NCBI GenBank assembly: GCA_963735115.1
Contig: CAVTJR010000001.1
Coordinates: 1,426,001-1,490,000, forward strand
Direction: 5' to 3'
Source of the DNA: JAKACA01 sp963735115
Lineage (GTDB): Bacteria; Actinomycetota; Acidimicrobiia; Acidimicrobiales; Bog-793
Length of the DNA: 64,000 nt
How positions within the stretch are numbered: position 1 is the stretch's first letter; each line of letters begins with the position of its first letter. Below are positions 33,736 to 42,661 of this stretch, piece by piece. Both the position numbers and the translations under genes were made by a program. The notes below the pieces were generated by a model that saw nothing but the letters and a program-made list of their open reading frames with translations, ran no database searches and was not told where the DNA came from.

Positions 33736-34231
33736 GCCACTACGCGTTCCCTGGGGCCTTGAACGTGGCCAACTTGGCTACGCCGGAGCTGGCTTACGAC
33801 CTTGGGAATCAAGCGTCCCCAGGAGATTCGCCGCTACTCCTTTTGCTACTCAACACCCGCCGACCGGCGCCGGCGCCAGCCACACGACCGACGCACCGCC
33901 CAACTCGACCTGCCCAGAAATATTCAATCAGACCCCGGCAACGCTCTGACCTGGACTTTTAATCCCAAGGTGCAGGGTTCGAGACCCTGGCGGCCCACCA
34001 TCAGTCAGGTCAACGGCTTGTCGAAGGCTCAGCGGCTGACGTGCCCTCGGCAACGGGTCCTTACCGAGCGCGGACATGCCATCGAACAGCGGGCACTCAC
34101 GCTAGCCGAGCACTATGACGTCGAAGCGCAGGCCCGCAAGAGAGCGCCGTGGGCCTTGGTCGGTGCTTTGGACCGTAGGGGCGGCGGTGGCCATCTTGAG
34201 GGCTACATTGCCGTCAGCAAGGGGGTTAGCG
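33736..34231. other. Gene-free stretch containing attR
   Basis: Apart from the 47-bp attR repeat (33953-33999) no gene or RNA is apparent. The last 230 bp must include the promoter of the PAS-LuxR gene at 34232. Confidence 0.5.
33953..33999 (+). repeat. Right attachment repeat (attR)
   Basis: 47 bp identical to the tRNA-Lys 3' part at 26114-26160. The flanking bases differ on both sides. No complete tRNA is formed here. Confidence 0.92.
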
Positions 34232-35302
34232 ATGGTGTCTCCGAGCGGTGAGTCGGAGCGAGACGTGCTGGAGCCGTCCCAGCTCGACCCCTCCGTGCGC
34301 GACATGGTCGCCCGGAGCCCGCTCGTGTGCTTCGTCCTCGAGATAACTTCGGGCGTCATTATCGCCGCCAGTCCGCGGGCCGAGAGCCTGCTGGCGGACG
34401 GGGACGGAGAGGTGATCGGGCGGAGCATCGAAGACTTCCTCGCCGGCGAACCGGTCCAGGGAGCCAACGAGCTCTTGGTGGCGGGCAAGCTCATGGGCTA
34501 CGAGACGGTACGAGCCGTGAGGCGGGGCGACGATCACGTGGAGTTCCACGGATGGGTTCAGGCGCTCCGGGATAGCGTTCCTCCCCGATACGCCCTGGCC
34601 GTGGCTTGGCAAAAAGAAGAGTCCGGTAACGCTACCGGCCTGCCTGGAGTGAGCACGCAGCTCCCGCCCGTCGTCGGGACGATCGATGGCGACCTCCATA
34701 TCGAGCGGATCAGCGCCGATGTCGAGAGGGTCCTCGGATACGACCCCGACGTGCTGATCGGCCAGCCGCTACTGCGTCTTGTGGAGCAACGTGACGTCGC
34801 CAACATCCTCCTGGCTCTCGGTCACGCGGCGGCCAGCGGCAACGGGGCCCTTCATCGGGCGCGCATTCGGGCGGTGGACGGGAGTCTCGAACTGTGCTCC
34901 GTGCTCGTGCTCCCACTCGTCCCCTTACCAAGCGCGGCGTTCGCTCTCTTGCCAGGTGACCACGTCGAGCAAGGCGGGGACGCCTTGTTCTCGGGACAGG
35001 CGGTGCAAATGATCATCGAACGACTCGGCCGCACGATCGACGCCGCCACACTCTCCCGGCAGCTGGCCGACGCGCCATGGGGCACATCGTCCCGGCTGAA
35101 CCGACTCTCGACTCGCGAGCTCGAGATCGTCCGACGGCTGGCAGCTGGCGACCGAGTGCCGACGATCGCCGAGTCTCTCTACGTCGCCCAAAGCACGATC
35201 CGCAACCAGCTCTCCGCAGTGTTCCGAAAGCTCGGAGTTCACTCCCAGCAGGAGCTCATCAATCTGCTGAGAGAAATGAGTGTTCCGTCACCTGACGAAT
35301 GA
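34232..35302 (+). CDS. PAS-domain LuxR-type transcriptional regulator (paralogue 1)
   Basis: 356 residues. Two PAS-like regions lie at about 20-130 (SPLVCFVLEITSGVIIAASP) and about 150-260 (GTIDGDLHIERISADVERVL, then DVLIGQPLLRLVEQRDVANI). The C-terminal LuxR HTH is LNRLSTRELEIVRRLAAGDR with ESLYVAQSTIRNQLSAVFRK. There is no receiver domain, so it presumably senses a ligand or redox signal directly. It is strongly similar over its whole length to the protein at 61481-62536. The start at ATG 34232 matches the paralogue's start; an upstream frame to 34115 is not conserved. Confidence 0.85.
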   Translation: MVSPSGESERDVLEPSQLDPSVRDMVARSPLVCFVLEITSGVIIAASPRAESLLADGDGEVIGRSIEDFLAGEPVQGANELLVAGKLMGYETVRAVRRGDDHVEFHGWVQALRDSVPPRYALAVAWQKEESGNATGLPGVSTQLPPVVGTIDGDLHIERISADVERVLGYDPDVLIGQPLLRLVEQRDVANILLALGHAAASGNGALHRARIRAVDGSLELCSVLVLPLVPLPSAAFALLPGDHVEQGGDALFSGQAVQMIIERLGRTIDAATLSRQLADAPWGTSSRLNRLSTRELEIVRRLAAGDRVPTIAESLYVAQSTIRNQLSAVFRKLGVHSQQELINLLREMSVPSPDE

Positions 35303-35417
35303 TGCTCCGCCTATCGATGGCGACCATCGATTCGGGGACACTGAGGGTCATGGCGGCTGGGGGCAGCAGATGGGAACGCGGGCTCGTGTCCGGCGAAGGA
35401 CTGCTCCACGCCGCCGC

Positions 35418-35612
35418 GGCCTGGATCGCCTGTCTTGGCTGCGCCGGATCACCGCGCCGACCCTGGTGCTGGCCGGGGGCAAGGACCCGATCCCCGGTGC
35501 CCGGATACCTGGCGCGACGTTCCACATCGAGCCCGGCACCGGGCACCTGCTTCTCATGGACCGCGCCGCTCTTTGCGCCGACCTCATCGCCGATCTCCTT
35601 CGAGGCGAGGCC
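35418..35612 (+). pseudogene. Alpha/beta hydrolase C-terminal remnant
   Basis: One frame reads LDRLSWLRRITAPTLVLAGG-KDPI, then FHIEPGTGHLLLMDRAALCA. These are the acid and His regions of an alpha/beta hydrolase, but no nucleophile region, start or own stop is present; the frame runs on into the DUF2252 gene on the other strand. Only about 65 codons of homology survive. The rest of 35303-35640 shows nothing recognisable. Confidence 0.6.
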
Positions 35613-35640
35613 ATCGCACCTGGCGAATGGGTGGTTGCCG

Positions 35641-36999
35641 TCAACGTCCCGGCTCAGCTGGGACCCGGCCGGAGCGGACAGCGGCCAGGAACGACTCGTA
35701 GTCCCGGTCGTTCTGGTCGGCGTATGACACGGCGAACGCGGCCAGGCTGTCGTCAAAGGCGGTGCTCGATCCGAGGTATCCGGCGAGGAGGGCGGGCTGA
35801 CCCGCTCGGGCATGAGCGCGCGCCAGCGCGGCGCCGCACAGACGCCCATACAGCGTCAGGCCGTCAGGGCGGGCGTCGTCGAGCGGTACCGAGCCTTTCA
35901 TGTCGCGCAGCTGGCGGACGTAGGTGTCGAATCCGTCGGCGCGGGCCCAGCCCAGGAAGGCATCGCTCGCCGCCTGCATGATGCGCTGGCCGACCACGAC
36001 CCGCTTGCCCTGGTTGCCGTATCGCGAGCGGCCGACGTAGGGAGCGAGAACTGACGGCTGGGCTTCTTTGACCTGCAGGAACAGGGGATCGAGGTCCGCC
36101 TTGCCGGCCAACAGTACGACGAAACAGCGAGTGCCGACACTTCCCACTCCGACCACCTTCAGGGCGGCATCGACGAACTCGTAGCGATCGAGCAGGAGAT
36201 TTCGGTCGGGGTCGAGCGTGGCCAGATAGGCCTTCACGAATCCTCGGGCCTGCTCGAGTTGGGCGTCGGTGAGGCGAACCACCACAGGGGGATCCTCCAT
36301 GATCACGCGGCGGCTGTCGCGCACGGTTGTGAGCTTCGACAAGGCCTGCAGGCTGGTGCGTTGGCGGGCCTTGGCCACGGTATGTACGGCACGGGAACGG
36401 GCCGGCTCGTAGGGTGCGGCGGCAATTATCGACTCGACGTCCAGCCTGGCGTGCCACACCTCGAACGCCGAGAGCTGTGCCATCTTCACCATCTCGTTGC
36501 GGTACTGCGCCGAACAACCCTGCACCGCCGCCCTGCCGGGGCCATCGGAGAGCCCGGCCGTTCTGGCCGCCACCACCAGGCTCGCCGCCAGCCGCTTCAT
36601 GTCCCATTCCCATGGTCCGGGCTGGGTTTCGTCGAAGTCGTTCAGATCGAAGACCTGGTTGCGTTCGGGCGTGGCGAAGGTGCCGAAGTTGTGAAGATGA
36701 GCGTCGCCGCAGATCTGCAACTGGATACCGGTGGACGGTGCCCGGCTCAGATCGGCCGCCATGACCGCTGGGGAGCCGCGGTAGAAGGCGAACGGCGACG
36801 CCATCATCCGGCCGTTCCGGACGGGAACCAGTTCGGGCAGCCGGTTGGCGTTGGAGCGGGCCAGGATCTCGAGCGGATCGGGACGGCCGGAGGGCGCGGT
36901 CCATTGGCCGTGACTGCGGCGGGGAACCCGAGCGCGCAACGTCCGTCCGGCTTCGAACATCTCCGCTCGCGTCCTCGCCGCGCCGTTGGCAGGACTCAC
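35641..36999 (-). CDS. DUF2252 family protein
   Basis: 452 residues with the DUF2252 signatures MMASPFAFYRGSPAVMAADL, QICGDAHLHNFGTFATPERN and VFDLNDFDETQPGPWEWDMK, the kinase-like H-G-D/D-F-D style pair. Also present are GVGSVGTRCFVVLLAGKADL and VVGQRIMQAASDAFLGW. The family has a protein-kinase-like fold; its substrate is unknown. GTG start at 36999. It lies 10 bp downstream of a TetR gene and is probably in its operon. Confidence 0.88.
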   Translation of the reverse strand: MSPANGAARTRAEMFEAGRTLRARVPRRSHGQWTAPSGRPDPLEILARSNANRLPELVPVRNGRMMASPFAFYRGSPAVMAADLSRAPSTGIQLQICGDAHLHNFGTFATPERNQVFDLNDFDETQPGPWEWDMKRLAASLVVAARTAGLSDGPGRAAVQGCSAQYRNEMVKMAQLSAFEVWHARLDVESIIAAAPYEPARSRAVHTVAKARQRTSLQALSKLTTVRDSRRVIMEDPPVVVRLTDAQLEQARGFVKAYLATLDPDRNLLLDRYEFVDAALKVVGVGSVGTRCFVVLLAGKADLDPLFLQVKEAQPSVLAPYVGRSRYGNQGKRVVVGQRIMQAASDAFLGWARADGFDTYVRQLRDMKGSVPLDDARPDGLTLYGRLCGAALARAHARAGQPALLAGYLGSSTAFDDSLAAFAVSYADQNDRDYESFLAAVRSGRVPAEPGR

Positions 37000-37009
37000 A
37001 GGGGCTGCA

Positions 37010-37663
37010 TCACCAAGGCTCAGTGGCGGGCAGCGGCAGTCCGGCCAGGCGTCTGGCTTTGGTGGCGGGGAGGCCGAGCAGGCGGAGGCATGCTTCGGCC
37101 AGCTCGTCGACCGAGCCCTCCTCGACCCGTTCGGGATATCGCTGATGCAGCCGCAACAGCCCGATCAGGCCGCCCGCTACGGCGCTGAGGGCGACCTCCG
37201 CTTTAGCCGCGCTGAACTGACCCGCGGCTTGCCCGGCCTGGATGTCCCGCAGGGCGCGCGGGGCCAAGCCGCCCGGCATGTCGAGGAGATCGAGGCCGGC
37301 ACCGGTGATGAACCGGGCCACTTCGGGATGGGTCCAGCTGAGGCGGCCGGACAGCCGCAGCGATATCGAGAACACCTCCGCCGGGTCGGTGATGCCGGCG
37401 GTCGCCCGGTCGATCATCCGGCCCCAGCGCTCGAGGACCTCGGTCGACGCGGTCTCGAACAACTGCTCCTTGCTCTCGAAGTGGTTGTAGAAGGACCCGA
37501 AGCCGATGTCGGCGGCGTCGGTGATCTCCTGGATGCTGGCTCGGTCCCCGCGTCCCTCGGCGATCAACCGGACGGCCGCGTCGATCAGTGCCTGCCGGGT
37601 CCGGGCCTTGCGCCGATCCAGCCGGGTCGAGCCCGACCTCGTAGCCGCTGATGCCGAACTCAC
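37010..37663 (-). CDS. TetR-family regulator (twin 1)
   Basis: 217 residues. The N-terminal HTH is TRQALIDAAVRLIAEGRGDR with IQEITDAADIGFGSFYNHFE, followed by the ligand domain. GTG start at 37663 behind GGAGG. It is highly similar to the neighbouring TetR at 38020-38679, differing by a few residues in the HTH, so the two may bind the same or related operators. It is followed by DUF2252 with a 10-bp gap. Confidence 0.9.
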   Translation of the reverse strand: MSSASAATRSGSTRLDRRKARTRQALIDAAVRLIAEGRGDRASIQEITDAADIGFGSFYNHFESKEQLFETASTEVLERWGRMIDRATAGITDPAEVFSISLRLSGRLSWTHPEVARFITGAGLDLLDMPGGLAPRALRDIQAGQAAGQFSAAKAEVALSAVAGGLIGLLRLHQRYPERVEEGSVDELAEACLRLLGLPATKARRLAGLPLPATEPW

Positions 37664-38019
37664 ACCAGCCTCCTTTCCAGCTGTCGTATCCAGGTTTCAC
37701 CCTGGCGGTTGCCGCTCGTCCGAGCCGGAGCGGAACTGCCTGGGGCGGGACTGCCGATCAGTACTGATGAACAACTACATAACTGACCTTACCATGGCAG
37801 CCATCTCCACGGCGTCGCATATGCCTCGTAGGGCCTGCCGGCCCAGGGGACCTGGAAACGTGATTCGTAATGTCAGGGGTCCCCTTCGTCGTGGCTGTCG
37901 TGAACGGCAGCAACGATGTCGGGACCGGTGGCGACGACCTCCACGTCGCCACGGAGTGTCGTCACCGCAGCCGGGGCAGGGGGACCGCGGTCTCCCCTCC
38001 TGCTCCCAGACGCCTTCTG
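37664..38019. other. Intergenic region between the two TetR genes
   Basis: 356 bp with no convincing gene. It holds a perfect 12-bp palindrome, ATCAGTACTGAT (37757-37768), about 95 bp upstream of the first TetR gene. This is the likely operator/promoter area. Confidence 0.5.
37757..37768. promoter_or_regulatory. Candidate TetR operator palindrome
   Basis: ATCAGTACTGAT, perfectly symmetrical. A looser relative, ATCA-N6-TGAT, lies in the hdeD/ftsH promoter region (40378-40391), which may indicate a shared regulator. Confidence 0.4.
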
Positions 38020-38679
38020 CTACCAGGCCTCAGCGCGAGGGAGGCGAAGCCTGGAGAGGCGTTTGGCTTCGTTTGGGCGGACACCGAGCAGACGCAAGGT
38101 CGCTTCTGCGAGTTGATCCACGGATGTCTCGTCGAGTCCATCGGGCTGGCGTTCGCTCTTGCGTAGCAAGCCGAGCAACCCGCCTGCCACAGCGCTGAGG
38201 GCGATATCCGCGTCCGGGACGGTGAATCGGCCAGAGGCCTGGCCAGCCCGGATGTCACGCAAGGCCCGCGGGGCCAGGCCGACAGGCGAGTACAACATGT
38301 CGAGGCCGGCGCCCGTAAGGAACCGGGCAATCTCGGGGTGCGTCCAGCCCAGCCGCCCGGACATCCTTAGAGAGACGGCGGATACCTGGGCAGGGTCGGT
38401 GATTCCGGCGCAAGCCTGGTCGATCATCTGCCCCCAGCGTTCGAGCACCTCCTCGGACGCGATCTGGAACAACTGCTCCTTACTGTCGAAGTGGTTGTAG
38501 AAGGAGCCGAAGCCGATGTCGGCGGTCTCGGTGATCTCCTGGATGCTCGCCCGGTCCCCGCGGCCCTCGGCGATCAGCTGGACTGCAGCATCGAGTAGAG
38601 CCTGTCTCGTCCGGGCCTTACGCCGGTCCAGCCTGTTGGATCCCTCTGCGCCGCTTGCCGGTACCACGCCTACGCTCAT
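38020..38679 (-). CDS. TetR-family regulator (twin 2)
   Basis: 219 residues. The HTH region TRQALLDAAVQLIAEGRGDR with IQEITETADIGFGSFYNHFD is nearly identical to twin 1, and the ligand domain is also clearly homologous (for example GRLGWTHPEIARFLTGAGLD). Start at ATG 38679, which overlaps the stop of a 30-codon ORF upstream (ATGA). An in-frame start at 38730 is less likely. Tandem duplication is the simplest origin. Confidence 0.9.
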   Translation of the reverse strand: MSVGVVPASGAEGSNRLDRRKARTRQALLDAAVQLIAEGRGDRASIQEITETADIGFGSFYNHFDSKEQLFQIASEEVLERWGQMIDQACAGITDPAQVSAVSLRMSGRLGWTHPEIARFLTGAGLDMLYSPVGLAPRALRDIRAGQASGRFTVPDADIALSAVAGGLLGLLRKSERQPDGLDETSVDQLAEATLRLLGVRPNEAKRLSRLRLPRAEAW

Positions 38680-38768
38680 TGTCCCGGCCCTTCCTCCTGG
38701 CGTCGCCTGCTCCTCGTGGTGGGCGGCCACCCTCCACTGTGGACCGGGTGTTCTCTTTGGTTTGTCAT
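38676..38768 (-). CDS. Possible 30-residue leader ORF upstream of the second TetR gene
   Basis: An ATG at 38768, preceded by GAAGGAG, opens 30 codons (MTNQREHPVHSGG...) that end in a TGA overlapping the TetR ATG. The ribosome-binding site and ATGA coupling suggest it is translated. It has no recognisable domain and could be a leader peptide tuning TetR translation. Confidence 0.4.
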   Translation of the reverse strand: MTNQREHPVHSGGWPPTTRSRRRQEEGPGQ

Positions 38769-38802
38769 GATTGATGGCTCCTTCAGAAGTGATGACGTCT
38801 AC

Positions 38803-39753
38803 TTACGCTGGCCGAGGCGGATCGTGTACGGATCCGGTTGGCTTCACGGGATGCAGCAGTTCGGCAAGCCCGGCGGGAGGTGGCGCCGCGCCAATGGGAC
38901 CCCGGCGCCGCGAGGAGATCCACACGCGTAGCGCCTGAGGCCGGATGGCGAAGCGCAGAGGCGGGCTGAAATCCGCCGCCTCGCCATCCACGCCAGCGTG
39001 AATGGTCCCGGTGGCACTCAGCTCGAGTCGCGGCTCGCTCCATGCCCTCCCCGACGGTCGACGGCCGTCGAGCGGTGCATCCAGCAGGATGATCCCCAAC
39101 TGTCCGGTGTCGAGCGCCGGGCGGCTCCCGGCGACGAGGGTGCCGACGAGCACGTACGGGTTGTTGGACACGACAACCATGGCGACATGATCGTGTAGCC
39201 GCCCGAGGTCGTCGATGACGCGCAGCGAAGACGCATGCTCACCGGGACCCCGTACCTCCGCCGCTGTCTTGAGCAGCACGCGTACCTTCGTATCGCGATA
39301 GTCCGCTTTCCTGACGGCGTCACCGTAGAGACCGAGCGAGACGTTGTTGAGGAACGCGCGCCCGTTCACCTCAGCGATGTCGACCCGGCGCTCGACCCCA
39401 TCACTGAACGCGTCGAGCGCCCCGATGACATCGTGGCGGTCCACGCCCAGGGCGAGCGCGAAGTGGTTACGGGTCCCCGCCGGTACACACACGAACGGGA
39501 TCCCGTACAAGGCCGCTGCTTCGGCGACCGGTGCAAGAGTCCCGTCGCCGCCGGCTGCGCCGAGCGCGTCCGCCCCAGCGGCGGCCGCCTCACGGGCGGC
39601 CGCTGGGAGGTCCTGGCCTTCCAGGACAACGGGATCGATCCCCCGTTCACGTGCTCGCTCGGCCAGCCGGACGCGTTCCGCCTTGCCACCACCCGACTTC
39701 GGGTTGACGAACAACACCGGCCGGCGAGCTCGTGACTCGGGAGAGACCGTCAT
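38803..39753 (-). CDS. Diacylglycerol/lipid kinase-family protein
   Basis: 316 residues. The DAGK catalytic domain has PVLFVNPKSGGGKAERVRLA, the nucleotide-binding GAAGGDGTLAPVAEAA (G-G-D-G-T) and FVCVPAGTRNHFALALG. C-terminal features are AFLNNVSLGLYGD and GTIHAGVDGEAADFSPPLRF. The family phosphorylates diacylglycerol or related lipids at the membrane. It is 13 bp downstream of hdeD on the same strand, so probably co-transcribed. Confidence 0.9.
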   Translation of the reverse strand: MTVSPESRARRPVLFVNPKSGGGKAERVRLAERARERGIDPVVLEGQDLPAAAREAAAAGADALGAAGGDGTLAPVAEAAALYGIPFVCVPAGTRNHFALALGVDRHDVIGALDAFSDGVERRVDIAEVNGRAFLNNVSLGLYGDAVRKADYRDTKVRVLLKTAAEVRGPGEHASSLRVIDDLGRLHDHVAMVVVSNNPYVLVGTLVAGSRPALDTGQLGIILLDAPLDGRRPSGRAWSEPRLELSATGTIHAGVDGEAADFSPPLRFAIRPQALRVWISSRRRGPIGAAPPPAGLAELLHPVKPTGSVHDPPRPA

Positions 39754-39766
39754 GGCACTCGTCTGC

Positions 39767-40327
39767 TCACGCCTCCTTCGGGTGTCTGAAGATGGAGTGC
39801 AGGGTCTTGCCAGTGTGACGCAGCTCCGTGCCCAGCACGAGTATCCAGAGTCCGTAGATCAGGTTGAACAGGCCGAAGAGCACCGCCAGGGTGACCGCGC
39901 CCATGTCGGGGCGGGCCAGTAACACGACGCCGAAGGCGATCGCCACTAGGCCGCCAAGGACGGACAAGGCCCGCGTACCGGCGGTCTCGCCTGCGCGGAA
40001 CGCAAAGAAGAACTCTACCGAGCCACCGATGATGGCCCAGAGCCCGACGATGAGCACGAGCGCCAGCGCCGTCGGCAGCGGCCAGACCAGTGCGACCAGC
40101 CCGGCGGCCAGGTCGACGAGCCCGAGCAGGAGATGCCCGACGACCGGTCCGGCGGTTCGGCTACTGAAGGCCCGAGTCGCCTCCAGGACGCCGGCGACGA
40201 AGGCGTAGACGGCGAACAAGACGACCAGCGCAAACACTGTGACCCCGGGCCAGGCGAGGGCGAGGACCCCAACGATCACCGCGAGCAGGCCGCGGAGGAT
40301 GAGGGAGGTGCTGAGGGACTTGAACAT
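39767..40327 (-). CDS. HdeD-family membrane protein
   Basis: 186 residues with six predicted helices arranged as DUF308/HdeD repeats (LILRGLLAVIVGVLALAWPG; LLLGLVDLAAGLVALVWPLP; ALSVLGGLVAIAFGVVLLAR). In enterobacteria HdeD is linked to acid and stress resistance. Very strong Shine-Dalgarno AAAGGAG before the ATG. It is divergent from ftsH across a 100-bp promoter region, the pairing also seen in heat-resistance islands. Confidence 0.9.
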   Translation of the reverse strand: MFKSLSTSLILRGLLAVIVGVLALAWPGVTVFALVVLFAVYAFVAGVLEATRAFSSRTAGPVVGHLLLGLVDLAAGLVALVWPLPTALALVLIVGLWAIIGGSVEFFFAFRAGETAGTRALSVLGGLVAIAFGVVLLARPDMGAVTLAVLFGLFNLIYGLWILVLGTELRHTGKTLHSIFRHPKEA

Positions 40328-40367
40328 GACGACTCCTTTCGTGTTGTGGATTTCAGTTGCTAACTAC

Positions 40368-40397
40368 TTGATAGTACATCACAGAACTGATTATACT
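40368..40397 (+). promoter_or_regulatory. Promoter of the ftsH-type gene
   Basis: TTGATA (40368-40373), 18-bp spacer, TATACT (40392-40397), followed 31 bp later by the ftsH start with AAGGAG. On the other strand TTGACA (40397-40402) can serve the divergent hdeD gene. Confidence 0.6.
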
Positions 40398-40428
40398 GTC
40401 AACAACGACGACTGACAAGGAGTTGATG

Positions 40429-42495
40429 ATGATAAGTCCCAAAACTGATGCCGAGCCCTCTGCGGTCGAGGAATCGGGCCAGACGCTGGGGCAAGGCGCC
40501 ACTCCCACCGACCCGCCCGCAGCAGAACGTTCGGTTGGCACCTCTCCCGGCGAGGGCCGCCAACGCTGGCGTGAACGCAAGGCGCCAGTGCCCCCACCCT
40601 GGCGGGTGGAAGGAATGCAGGTCAAGGACAAGGACGGCCACGGCAGTCAGAGCTGGTGGCGGTTCCTGTGGATCCTGCTGGCACTGCTAGCCGTCAACTG
40701 GATCCTGTCGGCGTTGCTGGTCGGGCCTGCAGCCGTCACTCAAGTCTCGTACACCTACTTCCTGACCCAGGTGAACTCGCGGAACGTACAGTCCATCACC
40801 TCGACCGGCGACACCATCCAGGGTGTCTTCAGGCACGCCATCGTCTACCCACCAGGGACCGATGGCGCCCAGGCGGTGCGGCAGTTCTCTACTCAGCGGC
40901 CCGCCTTTGCCGATGACAACCTCTTGTTGCGACTGGAGGCCACCGGCGTCACCGTGAATGCCAACGCGCCGTCTCAGGGCACCCCGCTCTGGGAGGAGCT
41001 GCTGCTCTGGTTTGGCCCCGCTCTGCTGTTCGGCGGGCTGCTCGCCGGCTTGTCACGTAGCGGTGGAACGAGCGGAGTGAGCCGCTTGACCGGCATCGGG
41101 CAGTCTCGGGCCCACAAGTACGACCCAAGTTCGGAGCGGCGAACCACATTCGCCGACGTCGCCGGCATCGAGGAAGTGCAGAACGAGGTGACAGAGATCG
41201 TGGGCTTCCTGCGGGACCCCAGCCGGTACCGCAGGATGGGCGCCCAGATCCCCCATGGCGTGCTCCTTTCAGGTGCGCCGGGCACCGGCAAGACGCTCCT
41301 GGCACGAGCCGTCGCAGGCGAGGCGGACGTCCCGTTCTTCTCCATCTCGGCTTCAGAGTTCGTCGAGATGATCGTCGGCGTTGGTGCCAGTCGGGTGCGT
41401 GACCTCTTCGCGCAAGCCAAGCAGGTCGCCCCGTCCATCATCTTCATCGACGAGCTCGACGCCATCGGCCGCAGCCGCAGTAACTCCGCGTCCGTCGGTG
41501 GTCATGACGAGCAGGAGCAGACCCTCAACCAGATCCTGACTGAGATGGACGGCTTCAGCGGTAGCGAGGGGGTGGTCGTAATGGCGGCCACCAACCGCCC
41601 CGAGATCCTTGACCCAGCGCTGCTGCGCCCGGGCCGCTTCGACCGCAGAGTCACGGTCTCCCCACCGGATCAGCAGGGGCGTGCACAGATCCTCAAGGTC
41701 CACACGAGAAGTGTCCCACTCGCTCCCGACGTGGACCTCAACGCTGTGGCCGCCTCCACCCCGGGCATGGTCGGAGCTGACCTGAAGAACCTCGTCAACG
41801 AGGCTGCCCTGCTAGCAGTCCGTCGCGATCACGATCGGGTGACCATGGCTGATATCACCGACTCTCTCGAGAAGATCATCCTCGGCACCCGGAGGGGGAT
41901 CGTGCTCTCTCCGGAAGAGCGGGAGCGAACCGCCTTCCACGAATCCGGCCACGCGCTCCTCGGCATGCTGACGCCTGGGGCGGACCCCGTCCGCAAAATC
42001 TCGATCATCCCAAGGGGACAGGCCCTCGGTGTCACCTTCCAGGCGCCTGAGACCGACCGTTATGGTTATTCCGCTCAGTACCTGCGTGGTCGGATCACCG
42101 GCGCGCTCGGAGGGCGCGCTGCCGAGGAGATCGTGTACGGCGACGTGACCACCGGCGCCGAGAACGACTTGGAGCACGCCACCAGCATCGCCCGGCAGAT
42201 GGCGGGCCGCTGGGGAATGTCGCCCGCCATCGGGCCCGTTTCGGTGCTTCCGCCACCGGACCAGGAATCGCCCTTGGGCCTGGACGGCGTCGCCCCGGCC
42301 ACCAAAGAGCTGGTCGACACCGAAGCCCGCCGAATCATCGAAGAGTGCTACCAGCAAGCTCTCGAAGTCCTGCGGGACAGCCGGGATCACCTGGAGCGGT
42401 TGGCCCGCACGCTCCTCGACCGAGAGACGCTCGACCAGGACGAGGCCTATGCAGCCGCCGGCATTTCCCACAACACCACCGGCGTTGCCCGATGA
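40429..42495 (+). CDS. ftsH: Accessory FtsH-type AAA+ zinc metalloprotease
   Basis: About 688 residues. A long charged N-terminal extension (about 75 residues) is followed by a helix at about 80-100, an extracytoplasmic region and a second helix (about 190-210). The AAA+ module has Walker A GAPGTGKTLLARAVAGE, Walker B IIFIDELDAIG and SRH TNRPEILDPALLRPGRFDRR. The peptidase domain has HESGHALLGM (H-E-x-x-H). It degrades membrane and short-lived cytosolic proteins. Start ATG 40429 or 40426 after AAGGAG. The neighbours (hdeD, DoxX, TetR) suggest a stress-specific copy rather than the housekeeping one. Confidence 0.93.
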   Translation: MISPKTDAEPSAVEESGQTLGQGATPTDPPAAERSVGTSPGEGRQRWRERKAPVPPPWRVEGMQVKDKDGHGSQSWWRFLWILLALLAVNWILSALLVGPAAVTQVSYTYFLTQVNSRNVQSITSTGDTIQGVFRHAIVYPPGTDGAQAVRQFSTQRPAFADDNLLLRLEATGVTVNANAPSQGTPLWEELLLWFGPALLFGGLLAGLSRSGGTSGVSRLTGIGQSRAHKYDPSSERRTTFADVAGIEEVQNEVTEIVGFLRDPSRYRRMGAQIPHGVLLSGAPGTGKTLLARAVAGEADVPFFSISASEFVEMIVGVGASRVRDLFAQAKQVAPSIIFIDELDAIGRSRSNSASVGGHDEQEQTLNQILTEMDGFSGSEGVVVMAATNRPEILDPALLRPGRFDRRVTVSPPDQQGRAQILKVHTRSVPLAPDVDLNAVAASTPGMVGADLKNLVNEAALLAVRRDHDRVTMADITDSLEKIILGTRRGIVLSPEERERTAFHESGHALLGMLTPGADPVRKISIIPRGQALGVTFQAPETDRYGYSAQYLRGRITGALGGRAAEEIVYGDVTTGAENDLEHATSIARQMAGRWGMSPAIGPVSVLPPPDQESPLGLDGVAPATKELVDTEARRIIEECYQQALEVLRDSRDHLERLARTLLDRETLDQDEAYAAAGISHNTTGVAR

Positions 42496-42653
42496 CCTTT
42501 GCAAGGGTGATCTTCGAGACTCGGCGAGTGCACGCGGCGACCCATGTGGCTCGCCGCGCCTGCGCTCGCCGCATCCGACGGCTACCGGTCACGCGGGTCC
42601 CGGGCCAGATCCCCATCCCGAACCACGTCCGAGTGACTCATTCTGCGATTTAG
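42492..42653 (+). CDS. Small ORF coupled to ftsH (doubtful)
   Basis: 53 codons starting at an ATG that overlaps the ftsH stop (ATGA). The product is Arg-rich without motifs. Only the overlap supports it. Confidence 0.25.
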   Translation: MTFARVIFETRRVHAATHVARRACARRIRRLPVTRVPGQIPIPNHVRVTHSAI

Positions 42654-42661
42654 GAGGCTCC

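Larger units (their letters stand above)
26114..33999 (+). mobile_element. 7.8-kb integrative element in tRNA-Lys with tyrosine integrase
   Basis: A perfect 47-bp direct repeat bounds the element (26114-26160 and 33953-33999). The left copy is the 3' part of the functional tRNA-Lys gene and the right copy is a free-standing tRNA 3' fragment. The first gene inside is a tyrosine integrase reading away from the tRNA, the classic layout of tRNA-integrated islands. Cargo: toxin/antitoxin pair, membrane protein, two sensor-kinase genes, a cyclase-response-regulator fusion and a hypothetical gene. No replication or transfer genes are seen, so it is probably a mobilisable or satellite-type island. 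Confidence 0.9.

Noticed and set aside
35299..35727. 142-codon ORF as a gene after the PAS-LuxR regulator
   Set aside because: Its sequence has no family signature; the frame one base over carries the alpha/beta hydrolase remnant instead.
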